From positions 1 to 64,000 of the forward strand of contig NZ_JAFFJX010000024.1 in NCBI RefSeq assembly GCF_016924755.1: a stretch of 64,000 nt of DNA. Direction: 5' to 3'. Shown piece after piece: positions 24,714-34,405 of the stretch; position 1 is the stretch's first letter, and each line of letters starts with the position of its first letter. This stretch comes from Longitalea arenae (GTDB taxonomy: Bacteria; Bacteroidota; Bacteroidia; Chitinophagales; Chitinophagaceae). A program made the translations under genes and the position numbers. The notes under the pieces were generated by a model. That model saw only the letters and a program-made list of their open reading frames with translations. It searched no databases and was not told the DNA's origin.

Positions 24714-26456
24714 TCATGATCCGGCAGCCGGTGTTTGCCCAACTGCTCCATCTTCTGCAAGGCGAAAATCTATAACCCTTAGCTGTAAGTGCTTTTCATT
24801 GTTCCATTCATTCTCATCCAATGTAAATACAACATCTACCGGTTTTTTAGACTCCAGCAATGGAAATTTCTTGGCCATGCCAAAGCCGATCCCATTGAAT
24901 AAAATATTATCCTGCCGAAGCGAGAACTTTATATGTTGTTCTTTTACTATGCGTGAATAACCTGAGTCGGTAACATTCCGTACAACGAACAAAGGTCGCA
25001 TATTTTCCGGGCCAAAAGGCTCCATTTGATGAAGGATATTGTAAAAGGATTGCTTCAGGTCCCTGAAAGCTACTTCTGCATCGATGATGATCTCGGGTGT
25101 CAGCAGCTCAGGAGTGATGGTAGCGGACACTACTTCTTCGAACCTGGCCTGGAAGGCTTCTACCTTATCCAACGCCAGCGTCATTCCTGCTGCATAGAAG
25201 TGTCCTCCATAACCCAGCAGCAGATCCTTGCACTGGTGGATGGCTTCATATACATTAAAGCCGGCAACGCTGCGTGCCGAACCAGCTACATATTCACCCG
25301 ATTGGGTAAGTACGATCGTAGGGCGGTAGTAATAATCTATAAGGCGGGATGCTACAATACCTACCACGCCTTTATGCCAGTGGGACTGGAAGATCACGGT
25401 AGACTTGCGGCTGCGCAGCAGGTCATTGTTTTCGATGATGGCCAATGCTTCTTCGGTGATGTTCTTGTCGGCTTCCTTGCGATCGGTATTGTCTGAATGC
25501 AGCATTTCTGCAAACTGCAAGGCTTCCTGGGGCGTATTGGCAATGAACATTTGCACCGCTTTGCGAGCATCATCCATCCGGCCGGCTGCATTTACCCGCG
25601 GTGCTATCATGAATACCAGGCTATTGATATGCAATTCTTTTTGAACGCCGCTCAGCTGCTTTAACGCCAGGATGCCATAATTGGGATTCTCATTGGCTTT
25701 CTTCAGTCCATAAAATGCCAGTACCCGGTTCTCACCGGTCATGGGAACGATGTCAGCAGCAATGGCCGTGGCTACCAGGTCGAGGTATTCAAAGGAGGCA
25801 GACTGGTCGAGTTTCAACTCCGAGGTCAGGGCCGAGATCAGTTTAAATCCCACGCCGCAGCCACAGAGCTCTTTGAAGGGATAATTACAGTCTTTTTGCT
25901 TCGGATTCAAAATAGCTACCGCCGGGGGCAGCAGTTCATCGGGCATATGGTGGTCGCACACGATAAAATCGATACCGTTGTCCCGGGCGTATTGAATGAG
26001 ATCAACTGATTTTATGCCGCAGTCGAGGGAAATAACGAGGGTAAAGCCGTTCTCGATAGCAAAGTCGATCCCTTTTTTTGATACGCCATATCCTTCGCGG
26101 TACCGGTGGGGGATGTAAAAGTCGACTTTATTGGGATCATACACTTTTTGTAGAAAACGCAGCATACACGAAACCGCAGTGGTGCCATCGACATCATAAT
26201 CGCCAAAAACGAGTATTTTTTCGTGCTGGTCAAAAGCTTTCATGATGCGGGCTACGGCTTTATCCATATCCTTCATAAGACGTGGATCGTGCAGGTCGGT
26301 AAGCTGGGGGCGGAAGAACTGTTTTGCTTTATCGTAATTATCAATATATCGCTGGGTGAGGATCTTACAAAGAACAGGATGTATTTTAAGGCCCGCATAC
26401 AATTGCTGCACTTTCTCTTCTTCCGCGGTTAGTATGTTCCATCTCTTTTGTAGCAT
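24714..26456 (-). CDS. recJ: Single-stranded-DNA-specific exonuclease RecJ
   Basis: A 580-residue 5'-3' single-strand exonuclease of the DHH family used in recombination and mismatch repair. Metal-binding motifs are intact: FGDYDVDGT (84-92), SLDCGIKS (143-150) and VCDHHMP (167-172), followed by the DHHA1 domain with GYGGHFYAAGM and a C-terminal OB fold. It follows the polyprenyl synthase gene on the same strand after 83 bp. Confidence 0.96.
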   Translation of the reverse strand: MLQKRWNILTAEEEKVQQLYAGLKIHPVLCKILTQRYIDNYDKAKQFFRPQLTDLHDPRLMKDMDKAVARIMKAFDQHEKILVFGDYDVDGTTAVSCMLRFLQKVYDPNKVDFYIPHRYREGYGVSKKGIDFAIENGFTLVISLDCGIKSVDLIQYARDNGIDFIVCDHHMPDELLPPAVAILNPKQKDCNYPFKELCGCGVGFKLISALTSELKLDQSASFEYLDLVATAIAADIVPMTGENRVLAFYGLKKANENPNYGILALKQLSGVQKELHINSLVFMIAPRVNAAGRMDDARKAVQMFIANTPQEALQFAEMLHSDNTDRKEADKNITEEALAIIENNDLLRSRKSTVIFQSHWHKGVVGIVASRLIDYYYRPTIVLTQSGEYVAGSARSVAGFNVYEAIHQCKDLLLGYGGHFYAAGMTLALDKVEAFQARFEEVVSATITPELLTPEIIIDAEVAFRDLKQSFYNILHQMEPFGPENMRPLFVVRNVTDSGYSRIVKEQHIKFSLRQDNILFNGIGFGMAKKFPLLESKKPVDVVFTLDENEWNNEKHLQLRVIDFRLAEDGAVGQTPAAGS

Positions 26457-26539
26457 ATATAAAAAGTCCCAGGATTTAGCACCTGAAGGCGTCAGGTTGT
26501 TGATGCCTGACCAGGTATCCTGTATGCTTAAGCCTTGTA

Positions 26540-27502
26540 TTAGTATTTTCTATCAGTTGTATACCGTACCAGTTCTTCGAGCCCGTTACGTATTTCAATA
26601 TTATCAAACTCATGTAAGATGGCCAGGGCTTCATCCCTGAAGCTAAACATTTTTTTCTCAGTATAGCTGATACCGCCCGTTTGTTTCACCACATTTATCA
26701 CTTCCTGCACTTTTTCGGGGTCTTTATTCTGGTTTTTGATAATATAAACCAGTTTGCGGCGGGTGGCAGGGTCGGTATTTTGTAAGGTATATATTAAAGG
26801 TAAGGTCAGCTTCTTCTCCCGTATGTCGTTACCGGTAGGTTTTCCGATGGCTTCATTGCCATAGTCGAACAGGTCATCTTTTATCTGGAAGGCCATGCCC
26901 ACTTTTTCTCCAAAGACCCGCATTTTTTCAGTGACAGCCTCATTCTGGGTAGTTGACCAGGCGCCGGAAGCGCAGGCCGATGCCAGCAGGGAAGCGGTTT
27001 TACCTTTAATGATCTCGAAATAGGTATCTTCCTCAAAATTGAGGGAGCGGGCCTTTTCCATTTGCAGCAGTTCGCCTTCACTCATTTGCCTGATAGCGTT
27101 AGATAACAGCTTTAAGATCCGGTAATCGTCATGGTCAAGCGAAAGCAACATGCCTTTAGCCAGCAGGTAGTCGCCTACCAAAACGGATACCTTGCTTTTC
27201 CACAACGCATATGTAGAGAAAAATCCCCTACGTTCAAGAGATTCATCCACCACATCATCGTGTACCAGGGTAGCTGAATGTAGTAGTTCTACCAGGGATG
27301 CCGCCCGGTAGGTAGTATCGTTAACGGGCCCGCATAACTTGGCTGAAAGCAACACAAACATAGGGCGCAATTGCTTGCCTTTCCGGTTTACAATAAACCG
27401 CATAATCCTGTTCAGGAGCGGAACCTGGCTCTTTACGGCATCATGAAACTGCCGTTCAAATTCGGGTAATTCTTCTCGTAATATTGCTAGTGATAACTTC
27501 AT
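26540..27502 (-). CDS. Polyprenyl diphosphate synthase (octaprenyl/heptaprenyl type)
   Basis: A trans-long-chain prenyl synthase of 320 residues that makes the side chain of menaquinone. Both Asp-rich motifs are present: HDDVVD (81-86), with GKQLRP upstream (42-47), and KDDLFDY (208-214). Chain length cannot be read reliably; Bacteroidota usually make MK-7. It is divergent from the OmpA-family gene and lies upstream of recJ. Confidence 0.93.
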   Translation of the reverse strand: MKLSLAILREELPEFERQFHDAVKSQVPLLNRIMRFIVNRKGKQLRPMFVLLSAKLCGPVNDTTYRAASLVELLHSATLVHDDVVDESLERRGFFSTYALWKSKVSVLVGDYLLAKGMLLSLDHDDYRILKLLSNAIRQMSEGELLQMEKARSLNFEEDTYFEIIKGKTASLLASACASGAWSTTQNEAVTEKMRVFGEKVGMAFQIKDDLFDYGNEAIGKPTGNDIREKKLTLPLIYTLQNTDPATRRKLVYIIKNQNKDPEKVQEVINVVKQTGGISYTEKKMFSFRDEALAILHEFDNIEIRNGLEELVRYTTDRKY

Positions 27503-27627
27503 GTGGAAAATAGGATGAGCAAATTACTATTTATTAATGTATAACGTAAGAGGCATTTAATTTGCTCTGTAATGATCTTACTGTGTGAAAGACAGCAAGA
27601 TAATGCACATTGTGTTGGGGAAAAAAA

Positions 27628-27658
27628 TTTGGTAGTTAGCTGTCAATTAATATTTTTG
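27628..27658 (+). promoter_or_regulatory. Bacteroidota housekeeping promoter of the OmpA-family gene
   Basis: TTTG (27628-27631), a 19-bp spacer and TATTTTTG (27651-27658) match the consensus well. The leader would be about 45 bases. Confidence 0.8.
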
Positions 27659-27706
27659 CACAGATTCTGAGTTCAGGTTACTTAATCCTTCACATAAAAT
27701 TTAGTT

Positions 27707-29362
27707 ATGGCAAGCAAAAAGTACGTAAGTTTTCTAAGCTTATCGTTTCTGTTAGCATCTGCTGTCTCCCATGCACAGTTGGGTGGTACGTATGATGTAA
27801 TGGATTCTTCTGTTGTTCCTTCTAAAAGATTACCTCAGCACACCGAGTTCATGGCAAACAATTACGCTTACCCGGCCAAGCCCCGTAACCAATGGGAGTT
27901 AGGCTTACAGGTAGGTGCATTCAGCATTGCCGGTGATGTTCGTAACCGATTCCCCGGTATCGGCGCTGCTATCCATGCCCGTAAAGCACTGGGTTATGTA
28001 TTCTCTTTAAGAGGTCAATTGGGTTTTGGTACTACCAAAGGTTTGAACTTCCAACCTTCTACAAACTGGTCAAAAAATCCAGCATGGTCAACTACCGGCT
28101 ATGCAGCAGGTACTCCGGTTTTTTATAACTACAAGACCAATATATATGACCTGAGCATTCAGGGCGTTGTAACATTAAGCAACATTCGTTTCCATAAAGC
28201 AAAGAGCAGCTTCAATATCTACGCTTTTGCCGGTTTGGGCGGTATGCTGTATGATACAAAGATCGACGCATTGAATGGCAATACTCCATATGATTTCTCC
28301 AGCGTTGTGAATCAGTATGGTCCTACTGGCTTTCAATATGAGGACAGAAAAGATATTAAAAGCGACCTGAAAGACATTCTGGATGGTGATTATGAAACCG
28401 AAGGTGAATTTGATAATGGCCAGCCCGAATTATTCGATAAACCTTTCCGTTTCCAGGGAAATCTTGGTCTCGGTGTTCAATTTAAGCTGAACAGAAGGCT
28501 GAGCCTCGCTATCGAAGACAAAATGACCTTCACAAAGTCTGACCTGTTAGACGGTAACCAATGGCAGGAAAACGGCCCTGGTACTGCTACAGCGCAAACA
28601 AGAGACTATGATACTTACAACTTCCTGTCTGTTGGTATTAACGTAGCGATCGGTAACAAAGCTGTTGAACCTTTATGGTGGCTGAATCCGCTGGATTATG
28701 CTTACAACGAGGTTAACAAACCCCGTCACATGAAGCTCCCCAAACCAGTATTGGACGATGCTGATGGCGATGGTATCACTGACCAATTCGACCAGGAGCC
28801 TAACACACCTGCTGGCGCTCCTGTTGATAGCCATGGTGTTAGCCGCGATACTGACGGTGATGGCGTACCTGATTACAAAGACAAGGAACTGGTTACCCCC
28901 ACACAATGTCAACCTGTTGATGCTGATGGTGTAGGTAAATGTCCTCCGCCTGCATGCTGCGATTCACTGATGAAGATCATTGAAGAAGGTGGCATCAGAG
29001 GCAAATGTGGTATCGGTGATCTGCCAAGCATCACTTTCAGACCAAGATCAATCACATTAAGCAACGACGCTAAAGCCCTGCTGGCTTCAGCTGCACAGCA
29101 GATCAAGAATAATCCTAACTGTAAAATTGCTGTTATCGGTTACTGCTCTTCAAGCAAATCTGAGCAACAGTTAAGTTGGGATCGCGTGAATGCCGTTATC
29201 AGCTACATGGTTGATAAAGAAGGTATTAATCAAGACCGCTTCATCTTCAAATATGGTGAAGTAGGTGGCGATTGCAACACCGTAGACCTGCGCGATGGAA
29301 CTGGTGAAGAAGGTCCTACTACAGTGCCTGCTCCGCACCCGAACCTGCGTCGTGGCAGATAA
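27707..29362 (+). CDS. OmpA-family outer-membrane protein with thrombospondin type 3 repeats
   Basis: A 551-residue protein with a signal peptide (about 1-23), an N-terminal beta-barrel-like domain (about 55-330), calcium-binding thrombospondin type 3 repeats (DADGDGITDQFD and DTDGDGVPDYKD, about 349-390), a Cys-rich linker and a C-terminal OmpA peptidoglycan-binding domain (about 440-525, with KIAVIGYCSSSKSEQQLSWDRVNAVISYM). It probably ties the outer membrane to the cell wall. The promoter is consensus-like, and codon choice (many GGT, CGT, GCT codons) is unlike many neighbours, suggesting strong expression. A perfect terminator follows. Confidence 0.9.
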   Translation: MASKKYVSFLSLSFLLASAVSHAQLGGTYDVMDSSVVPSKRLPQHTEFMANNYAYPAKPRNQWELGLQVGAFSIAGDVRNRFPGIGAAIHARKALGYVFSLRGQLGFGTTKGLNFQPSTNWSKNPAWSTTGYAAGTPVFYNYKTNIYDLSIQGVVTLSNIRFHKAKSSFNIYAFAGLGGMLYDTKIDALNGNTPYDFSSVVNQYGPTGFQYEDRKDIKSDLKDILDGDYETEGEFDNGQPELFDKPFRFQGNLGLGVQFKLNRRLSLAIEDKMTFTKSDLLDGNQWQENGPGTATAQTRDYDTYNFLSVGINVAIGNKAVEPLWWLNPLDYAYNEVNKPRHMKLPKPVLDDADGDGITDQFDQEPNTPAGAPVDSHGVSRDTDGDGVPDYKDKELVTPTQCQPVDADGVGKCPPPACCDSLMKIIEEGGIRGKCGIGDLPSITFRPRSITLSNDAKALLASAAQQIKNNPNCKIAVIGYCSSSKSEQQLSWDRVNAVISYMVDKEGINQDRFIFKYGEVGGDCNTVDLRDGTGEEGPTTVPAPHPNLRRGR

Positions 29363-29398
29363 AAAGTACTTTAGCTAAATTGCTTTAACTAATAGTAT

Positions 29399-29432
29399 AA
29401 CCTTCCCCCGTTTTGCCGGGGGAAGGTTTTTA
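29399..29432 (+). terminator. Intrinsic terminator after the OmpA-family gene
   Basis: A perfect 12-bp GC-rich stem (29399-29410 with 29417-29428) is followed by a T-rich tail. Confidence 0.92.
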
Positions 29433-29496
29433 TATTTATCTTAACGGCTTGTTTTTGGGTTACAGCACCTTTCCATACATATTTGCAGGAAAACCT

Positions 29497-29504
29497 TAAC
29501 TTTG
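29497..29504 (+). promoter_or_regulatory. -7 box (TAACTTTG) of bamD
   Basis: Matches TANNTTTG and ends nine bases before the bamD ATG, implying a leader of only a few bases. No good -33 element was found at the usual spacing. Confidence 0.45.
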
Positions 29505-29513
29505 CCCACTTTT

Positions 29514-30329
29514 ATGCGTTCAGCTTTACTAATTGTAATAATTGCCATAAGCGTAGCGTCCTGCTCCAGGTTTTCGAAGGTGCAGAAGAGTACCGACTAT
29601 GACTATAAGTTGCGCATGGCCGAGAAGTACTATGTGGCTAAGAAATATCACTACGCCCAGCAATTATACGAGGAGCTTTTTCCGTTAATGAAGGGACAGC
29701 CGCAGTTTGAAGACCTGTTCTATAAATATGCATATTGTTCTTATTATTTGCGAGACTGGCTGCAGGCTGAAAACCTGTTCAAACAATTTGTAGAGGTTTT
29801 TCCTAACAGTCCGAAAGCAGAGGAAATGGAATTTATGCGGGCCTATACTTACTACCGGCAGTCGCCCAAACCCGAGCTCGATCAAACCAATACGCAGAAA
29901 ACGATCGGTTTGATGCAAACATTTATCAATACGCATCCTAACTCGCCCAAAAACAAAGAGGCGGCTGAGATCATGGATAAATGCCGGGCCAAACTGGAAA
30001 CTAAAGAATTTGCCAGCGCTACCTTATATTATAATATGGGGCATTACCGCGCTGCAGCGATCGCTTTTACCAGTTTAATGAACGATTTTCCTGATTCGCA
30101 AAAAAGCGATGAATATAAATTGCAGGTTATCAAGGCCTATTATTTATTTGCTGTAAATAGTATACCTGAAAAGCAATCCACTCGTTTTGAACAGGTGATT
30201 ACGGAGTGTAATGATTTTATAGACCGTTTTCCGGAAAGCGAATGGAAAAAAGAAGTTGAGAATTACGTGACATTATCAAAAAACAATCTTAAAGCCAACA
30301 ATAATGAGCAAATTACGAAGACAAATTAG
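29514..30329 (+). CDS. bamD: Outer-membrane assembly lipoprotein BamD
   Basis: A component of the BAM complex that folds beta-barrels into the outer membrane. From the ATG at 29514 it is 271 residues with a lipoprotein signal ending SVASC (Cys17), followed by TPR repeats (YYVAKKYHYAQQLYEELF, LRDWLQAENLFKQFVEVFPNSPKAEEMEFMRAYTYY and later copies). The reading frame allows four further upstream codons, but the Met chosen fits the signal peptide and the promoter. It overlaps rpoZ by 26 bp. Confidence 0.93.
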   Translation: MRSALLIVIIAISVASCSRFSKVQKSTDYDYKLRMAEKYYVAKKYHYAQQLYEELFPLMKGQPQFEDLFYKYAYCSYYLRDWLQAENLFKQFVEVFPNSPKAEEMEFMRAYTYYRQSPKPELDQTNTQKTIGLMQTFINTHPNSPKNKEAAEIMDKCRAKLETKEFASATLYYNMGHYRAAAIAFTSLMNDFPDSQKSDEYKLQVIKAYYLFAVNSIPEKQSTRFEQVITECNDFIDRFPESEWKKEVENYVTLSKNNLKANNNEQITKTN

Positions 30330-30645
30330 CGCCAACACCGCTAATGTGGCGGAAACAAAGGATTTGAACGCCATCAAAGGCAAAACCGGCAATGTGTACG
30401 AGTCTATTGCCATTATTGCCAAACGCGCTAACCAGATCAATATCTCCCTGAAAGAAGAATTGCATAATAAACTTGAAGAATTCGCCAGCCATACCGACAG
30501 CCTGGAAGAGATCCATGAGAATAAAGAGCAGATCGAGATCTCAAGGGCTTATGAGCGGATGCCTAACCCGGCGCTGCTGGCTACCCAGGAATTCCTGGAT
30601 GACAAGATCTACTATCGCAAGAACGAAGATGACCTGTTCAGTTAA
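30304..30645 (+). CDS. rpoZ: RNA polymerase omega subunit (Rpb6-like)
   Basis: A 113-residue protein of the Bacteroidota omega/Rpb6 type: GNVYESIAIIAKRANQIN in the first half and a C-terminal tail with ATQEFLDDKIYYRKNEDD. It stabilises the beta' subunit. Its ATG lies 26 bp inside the end of bamD, a long overlap that implies coupled translation. An intrinsic terminator follows at 30670. Confidence 0.9.
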   Translation: MSKLRRQISANTANVAETKDLNAIKGKTGNVYESIAIIAKRANQINISLKEELHNKLEEFASHTDSLEEIHENKEQIEISRAYERMPNPALLATQEFLDDKIYYRKNEDDLFS

Positions 30646-30669
30646 TGTATAGCGGTAAAAAATGTATGG

Positions 30670-30698
30670 AAAGCGACGGATAATATCCTTCGCTTTTT
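30670..30698 (+). terminator. Intrinsic terminator after rpoZ
   Basis: Stem AAAGCGA-x-GGAT (70-81) pairs with ATCC-x-TCGCTTT (85-96, plus 30600) with one internal mismatch, followed by T residues. It separates bamD-rpoZ from coaBC. Confidence 0.75.
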
Positions 30699-30813
30699 AG
30701 TTTTATACAGGTGGAACAATGTTTGCCAGCGTGTTGCATTTATGTTATTGTTGACAATCAAGGCACGCTGCTGCCCGCTTTGTTTAACGTAAAAGACCTA
30801 ATTTTAACCCATT

Positions 30814-32010
30814 ATGTTCCAGGACAAAAAAATATTACTGGCTGTAACCGGAAGTATTGCTGCTTATAAGTCTATTCTGTTGGTGCGCCTGCTTGTAAAA
30901 GCAGGGGCCGACGTAAAGGTGGTAATGACGCCCGCAGCCTCCGCATTCGTTTCTCCGCTAACCCTGGCAACATTGTCAAAGAACCCGGTTATCACTGAAC
31001 TTGCTAATAACGACTCCTGGTCGAACCACGTTATGCTTGGCCGCTGGGCCGATGTAATGGTGGTAGCGCCGCTAAGCTGCAACACCCTGGCCAAAATGGC
31101 CAACGGCATGTGCGACAATATGTTACTGGCCACCTGGTTGTCGGCCACCTGCCCTGTAGTAGTGGCGCCTGCCATGGATGAAGATATGTGGCATCACCCC
31201 GCCACGCAGGCTAATCTGCAAAAGCTGGAAGCATTTGGTAACCGCATTATTCCTGTTGAGAAAGGGGAGTTGGCCAGTGGTTTATATGGCGATGGCCGCA
31301 TGGCCGAACCGGAGGCCATTATGCAATACCTTGAAAACAGCTTTTTCGGAAAAAAAGACCTCGCAGGTAAAAAGGCGCTGGTGACTGCAGGGCCCACCTA
31401 TGAGCCCATTGACCCGGTAAGATTTATTGGCAATCATTCTTCTGGCAAAATGGGATTGGCCATTGCCGAGGAATTGGCCAGCCGGGGAGCCGAAGTGCAC
31501 CTGGTGTTGGGGCCCTCTGCTGTTAAAACCAGTTTTCCCGGCATCTATGTTCATAAAGTGCAAACCGCCGGTCAGATGTATGATACCTGTATGGCGGAAT
31601 TTCCGACTACCGATATAGCGGTAATGAGTGCAGCGGTAGCTGACTACACCCCTGTTGAAACCGCCCCGGAAAAAATTAAGAAAACAAGCGGCACCCTGGT
31701 TATAGAACTGACAAAAACAAAGGATATTTTGAAAAGCCTGGGGCAACTCAAGCGTAACGGACAGGTGCTGGCTGGATTTGCCCTTGAAACAGCCAATGAA
31801 CGGCAATATGCCCTCGATAAGCTGGCCTCAAAGAATGCGGATATCATTGTGCTGAACTCCCTGAATGATGAGGGCGCCGGTTTTGGCTATGATACCAACA
31901 AGGTCACTATTTTCGAAAAAGGCGGAAACGAGATCCCGTATGAGCGCAAGCCCAAACAACAAGTAGCAAAAGATATCGTTGATAGAATCGTAAACCTGCT
32001 ATATGTGTAG
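30814..32010 (+). CDS. coaBC: Bifunctional phosphopantothenoylcysteine decarboxylase / phosphopantothenate-cysteine ligase
   Basis: A 398-residue coenzyme A biosynthesis enzyme. The N-terminal flavoprotein CoaC half has VTGSIAAYKS (11-20), catalytic His72 in WSNHVMLGRWAD, PAMDEDMW (119-126) and the ASGLYGDGRMAEP lid. The CoaB half begins near 185 with KKALVTAGPTYEPIDPVRFIGNHSSGKMG and continues with AAVADYTP and KKTSGTL. It overlaps porD by 8 bp, so a housekeeping cofactor gene and a T9SS gene share a transcript. Confidence 0.96.
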   Translation: MFQDKKILLAVTGSIAAYKSILLVRLLVKAGADVKVVMTPAASAFVSPLTLATLSKNPVITELANNDSWSNHVMLGRWADVMVVAPLSCNTLAKMANGMCDNMLLATWLSATCPVVVAPAMDEDMWHHPATQANLQKLEAFGNRIIPVEKGELASGLYGDGRMAEPEAIMQYLENSFFGKKDLAGKKALVTAGPTYEPIDPVRFIGNHSSGKMGLAIAEELASRGAEVHLVLGPSAVKTSFPGIYVHKVQTAGQMYDTCMAEFPTTDIAVMSAAVADYTPVETAPEKIKKTSGTLVIELTKTKDILKSLGQLKRNGQVLAGFALETANERQYALDKLASKNADIIVLNSLNDEGAGFGYDTNKVTIFEKGGNEIPYERKPKQQVAKDIVDRIVNLLYV

Positions 32011-32926
32011 AAAGATCGCATGGATACTTTGCCTGATGGTAGCGGCGCCGGTTTGCCTGCCGGCCCAGGAGCTGAAAGCGCGGATAACCATTAACACCAG
32101 CCGGTTGGGTACACCCGCCGATAAAAAAGCCTTCCAAACCTGCCAGGCAGCGCTTAATAATTTCCTGAACAACCGTAAATGGACCAGGGAAACTTTTCAG
32201 CCCAATGAAAAGATCGTATGTAATTTTTTATTGAATATCAGCGAGGCGCAGGGTGGTAATGTGTATAAGGCAACGCTTACGGTACAGGCTGCGCGCCCAG
32301 TCTTCAATACCAATTATGAATGTCCGCTTATCAATTTCCTCGACGAGAACGTTGTTTTCAAATATGTAGAATATCAGAATATTGAGTTCAATGATAACCG
32401 GGTATCGGGTTCTGATCCAATGGTGAGTAACCTGTCGGCTATCCTGGCTTACTATGCCTATGTGATCATCGGGCTCGATTTCGATTCCTTTTCATTGCGG
32501 GGCGGCGATCCCTGGTTTCAAAAGGCCATGAATATTGTGAACAATGCGCCGGAGGGCAGGGATATTTCAGGCTGGAAAGCATTCGACGGGCTGCGTAACC
32601 GCTACTGGTTAACAGAGAACCTTACCAACAACCGGTATAATCTCATACATGATGCCTTTTATAGCTATTACCGCCTGGGAATGGATTATATGTATGAAAA
32701 AGAAGCAGAAGCCCGTAGTGCGGTGCTGAACGCGATCAGTTTGATCAATACGCTCAATAATGATATTCCCAATACAATGATCGTTCAGTTCTTTTTCCAG
32801 GGAAAGTCGCAGGAGCTCATCAGGATATTTAAAAAAGCCACTCCCGAAGAAAGGCAAAAGGCAAGGGAAATGTTACAAAAGTTAGATATCTCCAATTCCA
32901 ATACGTATAAACAGGAATTAAAATGA
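32003..32926 (+). CDS. porD: DUF4835 family protein, type IX secretion protein PorD
   Basis: A 307-residue exported protein with a signal peptide (about 1-21, ending LPAQ). The body has the DUF4835 pattern: an N-terminal beta-rich part (KARITINTSRLGTPADKKAFQTCQAALNNFLNNRKW) and a helical second half (ILAYYAYVIIGLDFDSFSLRGGDPWFQKAMNIVNNAP). The family is annotated as PorD of the T9SS. It overlaps coaBC upstream and DUF4296 downstream (4 bp), a Bacteroidota-typical neighbourhood, although the recN gene often found next is absent here. Confidence 0.78.
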   Translation: MCRKIAWILCLMVAAPVCLPAQELKARITINTSRLGTPADKKAFQTCQAALNNFLNNRKWTRETFQPNEKIVCNFLLNISEAQGGNVYKATLTVQAARPVFNTNYECPLINFLDENVVFKYVEYQNIEFNDNRVSGSDPMVSNLSAILAYYAYVIIGLDFDSFSLRGGDPWFQKAMNIVNNAPEGRDISGWKAFDGLRNRYWLTENLTNNRYNLIHDAFYSYYRLGMDYMYEKEAEARSAVLNAISLINTLNNDIPNTMIVQFFFQGKSQELIRIFKKATPEERQKAREMLQKLDISNSNTYKQELK

Positions 32927-33480
32927 GGCGGCTATTAATGGTATGTATGATGGCGACCCTTTGGTGTTTGATAAGTTGTACTAATAAAGATAAAGTGCCT
33001 GCGGGCGTTTTGCCCAGGGATAAAATGCAGCAGGTCTTATGGGATATGATCCAGGCCGAGCGTTACCGGGAAACCTTTATCAGGGATTCCGCACTCGATC
33101 TGAAGAGCGAAACCTTCAAGTTGTATGCGCAGGTTTTTGAAGTGCACAATGTTTCAAAAGACGAGTTTCTCAGGAGTTATAAATTCTATATGAGCCGGCC
33201 GGATATAGCCCGCGATATGTTCGATTCCCTGGCCACCCAGGCCAACCGGCGGCGCGAGGAATTATATAAACCCAAACCAGTAGATACTGCCAACGTACAA
33301 CAGCCGGCGCCAGCCACAGATAGTACAAAAGCTGCAGATAGCGCGAAGGCTGTTCCGGCTCAACCGGTATCTCCAGCTGCGGCTCCATCTTCATCTAATG
33401 TTCCCAACCGCGTTAGCAGATTAAACCTCAAAAAAGTGAAAGGCAGCGATACGCTTTTCAAGATGAAATCCAAACCATAA
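32923..33480 (+). CDS. DUF4296 lipoprotein
   Basis: A 185-residue lipoprotein (signal ending WCLISC, Cys19). A helical DUF4296 domain (about 26-110, with MQQVLWDMIQAERY and DEFLRSYKFYMSRPDIARDMFDSL) is followed by a Pro/Ala/Ser-rich unstructured tail (115-165) and a basic end. The function is unknown. Its ATGA overlap with porD suggests an envelope role linked to T9SS or outer-membrane biogenesis. Confidence 0.8.
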   Translation: MRRLLMVCMMATLWCLISCTNKDKVPAGVLPRDKMQQVLWDMIQAERYRETFIRDSALDLKSETFKLYAQVFEVHNVSKDEFLRSYKFYMSRPDIARDMFDSLATQANRRREELYKPKPVDTANVQQPAPATDSTKAADSAKAVPAQPVSPAAAPSSSNVPNRVSRLNLKKVKGSDTLFKMKSKP

Positions 33481-33544
33481 ATTACGGTCCTTGTATTAGC
33501 AGGTTGAAGCGCAGTTCCTTATTTTTATCAATAAATTGCTTGCT

Positions 33545-34246
33545 ATGCAAAAAGTTGTTGCCAATGCTGATGCAGCTATTGCCGACGTTCCTGATAATGC
33601 TACCATTATGCTGGGTGGGTTTGGCTTATGCGGCATTCCTGAAAATTGTATTGCGGCCCTCGCACGCAAAGGCGTTAAAGACCTCACCTGTATCTCCAAT
33701 AATGCCGGCGTTGATAATTTTGGCCTGGGGCTGTTGTTGCAAACCCGCCAGATAAAAAAAATGATGGCCTCTTACGTGGGCGAAAATGCCGAGTTTGAAC
33801 GGCAGCTCTTAAGCGGTGAACTGGAAGTTGACCTTATTCCACAGGGCACCCTGGCTACCCGCATTCAAATGGCTGGTATGGGTATTCCCGCTTTTTATAC
33901 CCCGGCCGGGTACGGTACCGAGATAGCCAATGGAAAAGAAGTGCGTGCCTTCAATAATAAGATGTACCTGATGGAATATGCGCTTCATGCCGATTTCGCC
34001 ATGGTAAAGGCCTGGAAAGGCGACCGCTATGGCAACCTCGTATTCAGAAAAACGACCCGCAATTTTTCCACCTCTATTGCCAAAGCAGGCACAATTACCA
34101 TTGCTGAAGTTGAACACCTCGTTGAACCGGGTGAGCTTGACCCTGATCATATTCATGTGGCAGGCATTTATGTACATCGCATCTTTCAGGGAACCAATTA
34201 TGAAAAGCGCATCGAGAAGAGAACCGTACGTATGAATGGGAAATGA
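33545..34246 (+). CDS. scoA: Succinyl-CoA:3-ketoacid CoA-transferase subunit A
   Basis: About 233 residues from the ATG at 33545; the frame opens three codons earlier at a weaker start. It carries the CoA-binding signature [16 protein letters not shown] (21-36) and the family blocks [50 protein letters not shown]. With subunit B it moves CoA between succinate and acetoacetate for ketone-body use. The last codons (MNGK-stop) already lie in a heptad-like run that continues into the intergenic DNA. Confidence 0.94.
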   Translation: MQKVVANADAAIADVPDNATIMLGGFGLCGIPENCIAALARKGVKDLTCISNNAGVDNFGLGLLLQTRQIKKMMASYVGENAEFERQLLSGELEVDLIPQGTLATRIQMAGMGIPAFYTPAGYGTEIANGKEVRAFNNKMYLMEYALHADFAMVKAWKGDRYGNLVFRKTTRNFSTSIAKAGTITIAEVEHLVEPGELDPDHIHVAGIYVHRIFQGTNYEKRIEKRTVRMNGK

Positions 34247-34255
34247 GGAATGAGT
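34235..34255. repeat. Heptad run across the scoA stop codon
   Basis: Units AATGGGA, AATGAGG and AATGAGT follow each other with a 7-bp period and include the last scoA codons and its TGA. ATG at positions 2-4 is constant. Looser copies continue to about 34345. Confidence 0.5.
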
Positions 34256-34370
34256 ATGGCAAATGAGAGATGGGGTATCAATTATATAGAAAGTTGCGTA
34301 ATGAATTATAAGCAATGAATAATGGAAATGAGGGATTGAGAAAAAGGAAAGAGAAAGCCCAGAGCGCGAG

Positions 34371-34405
34371 TAACCACAAACCATAAACAACAAACAAGAA
34401 ACCGA
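34371..34405. repeat. Heptad array just upstream of scoB
   Basis: Five units TAACCAC, AAACCAT, AAACAAC, AAACAAG and AAACCGA end three bases before the scoB ATG, so the scoB ribosome-binding region lies at its edge. AAC is constant in all five. Confidence 0.6.
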
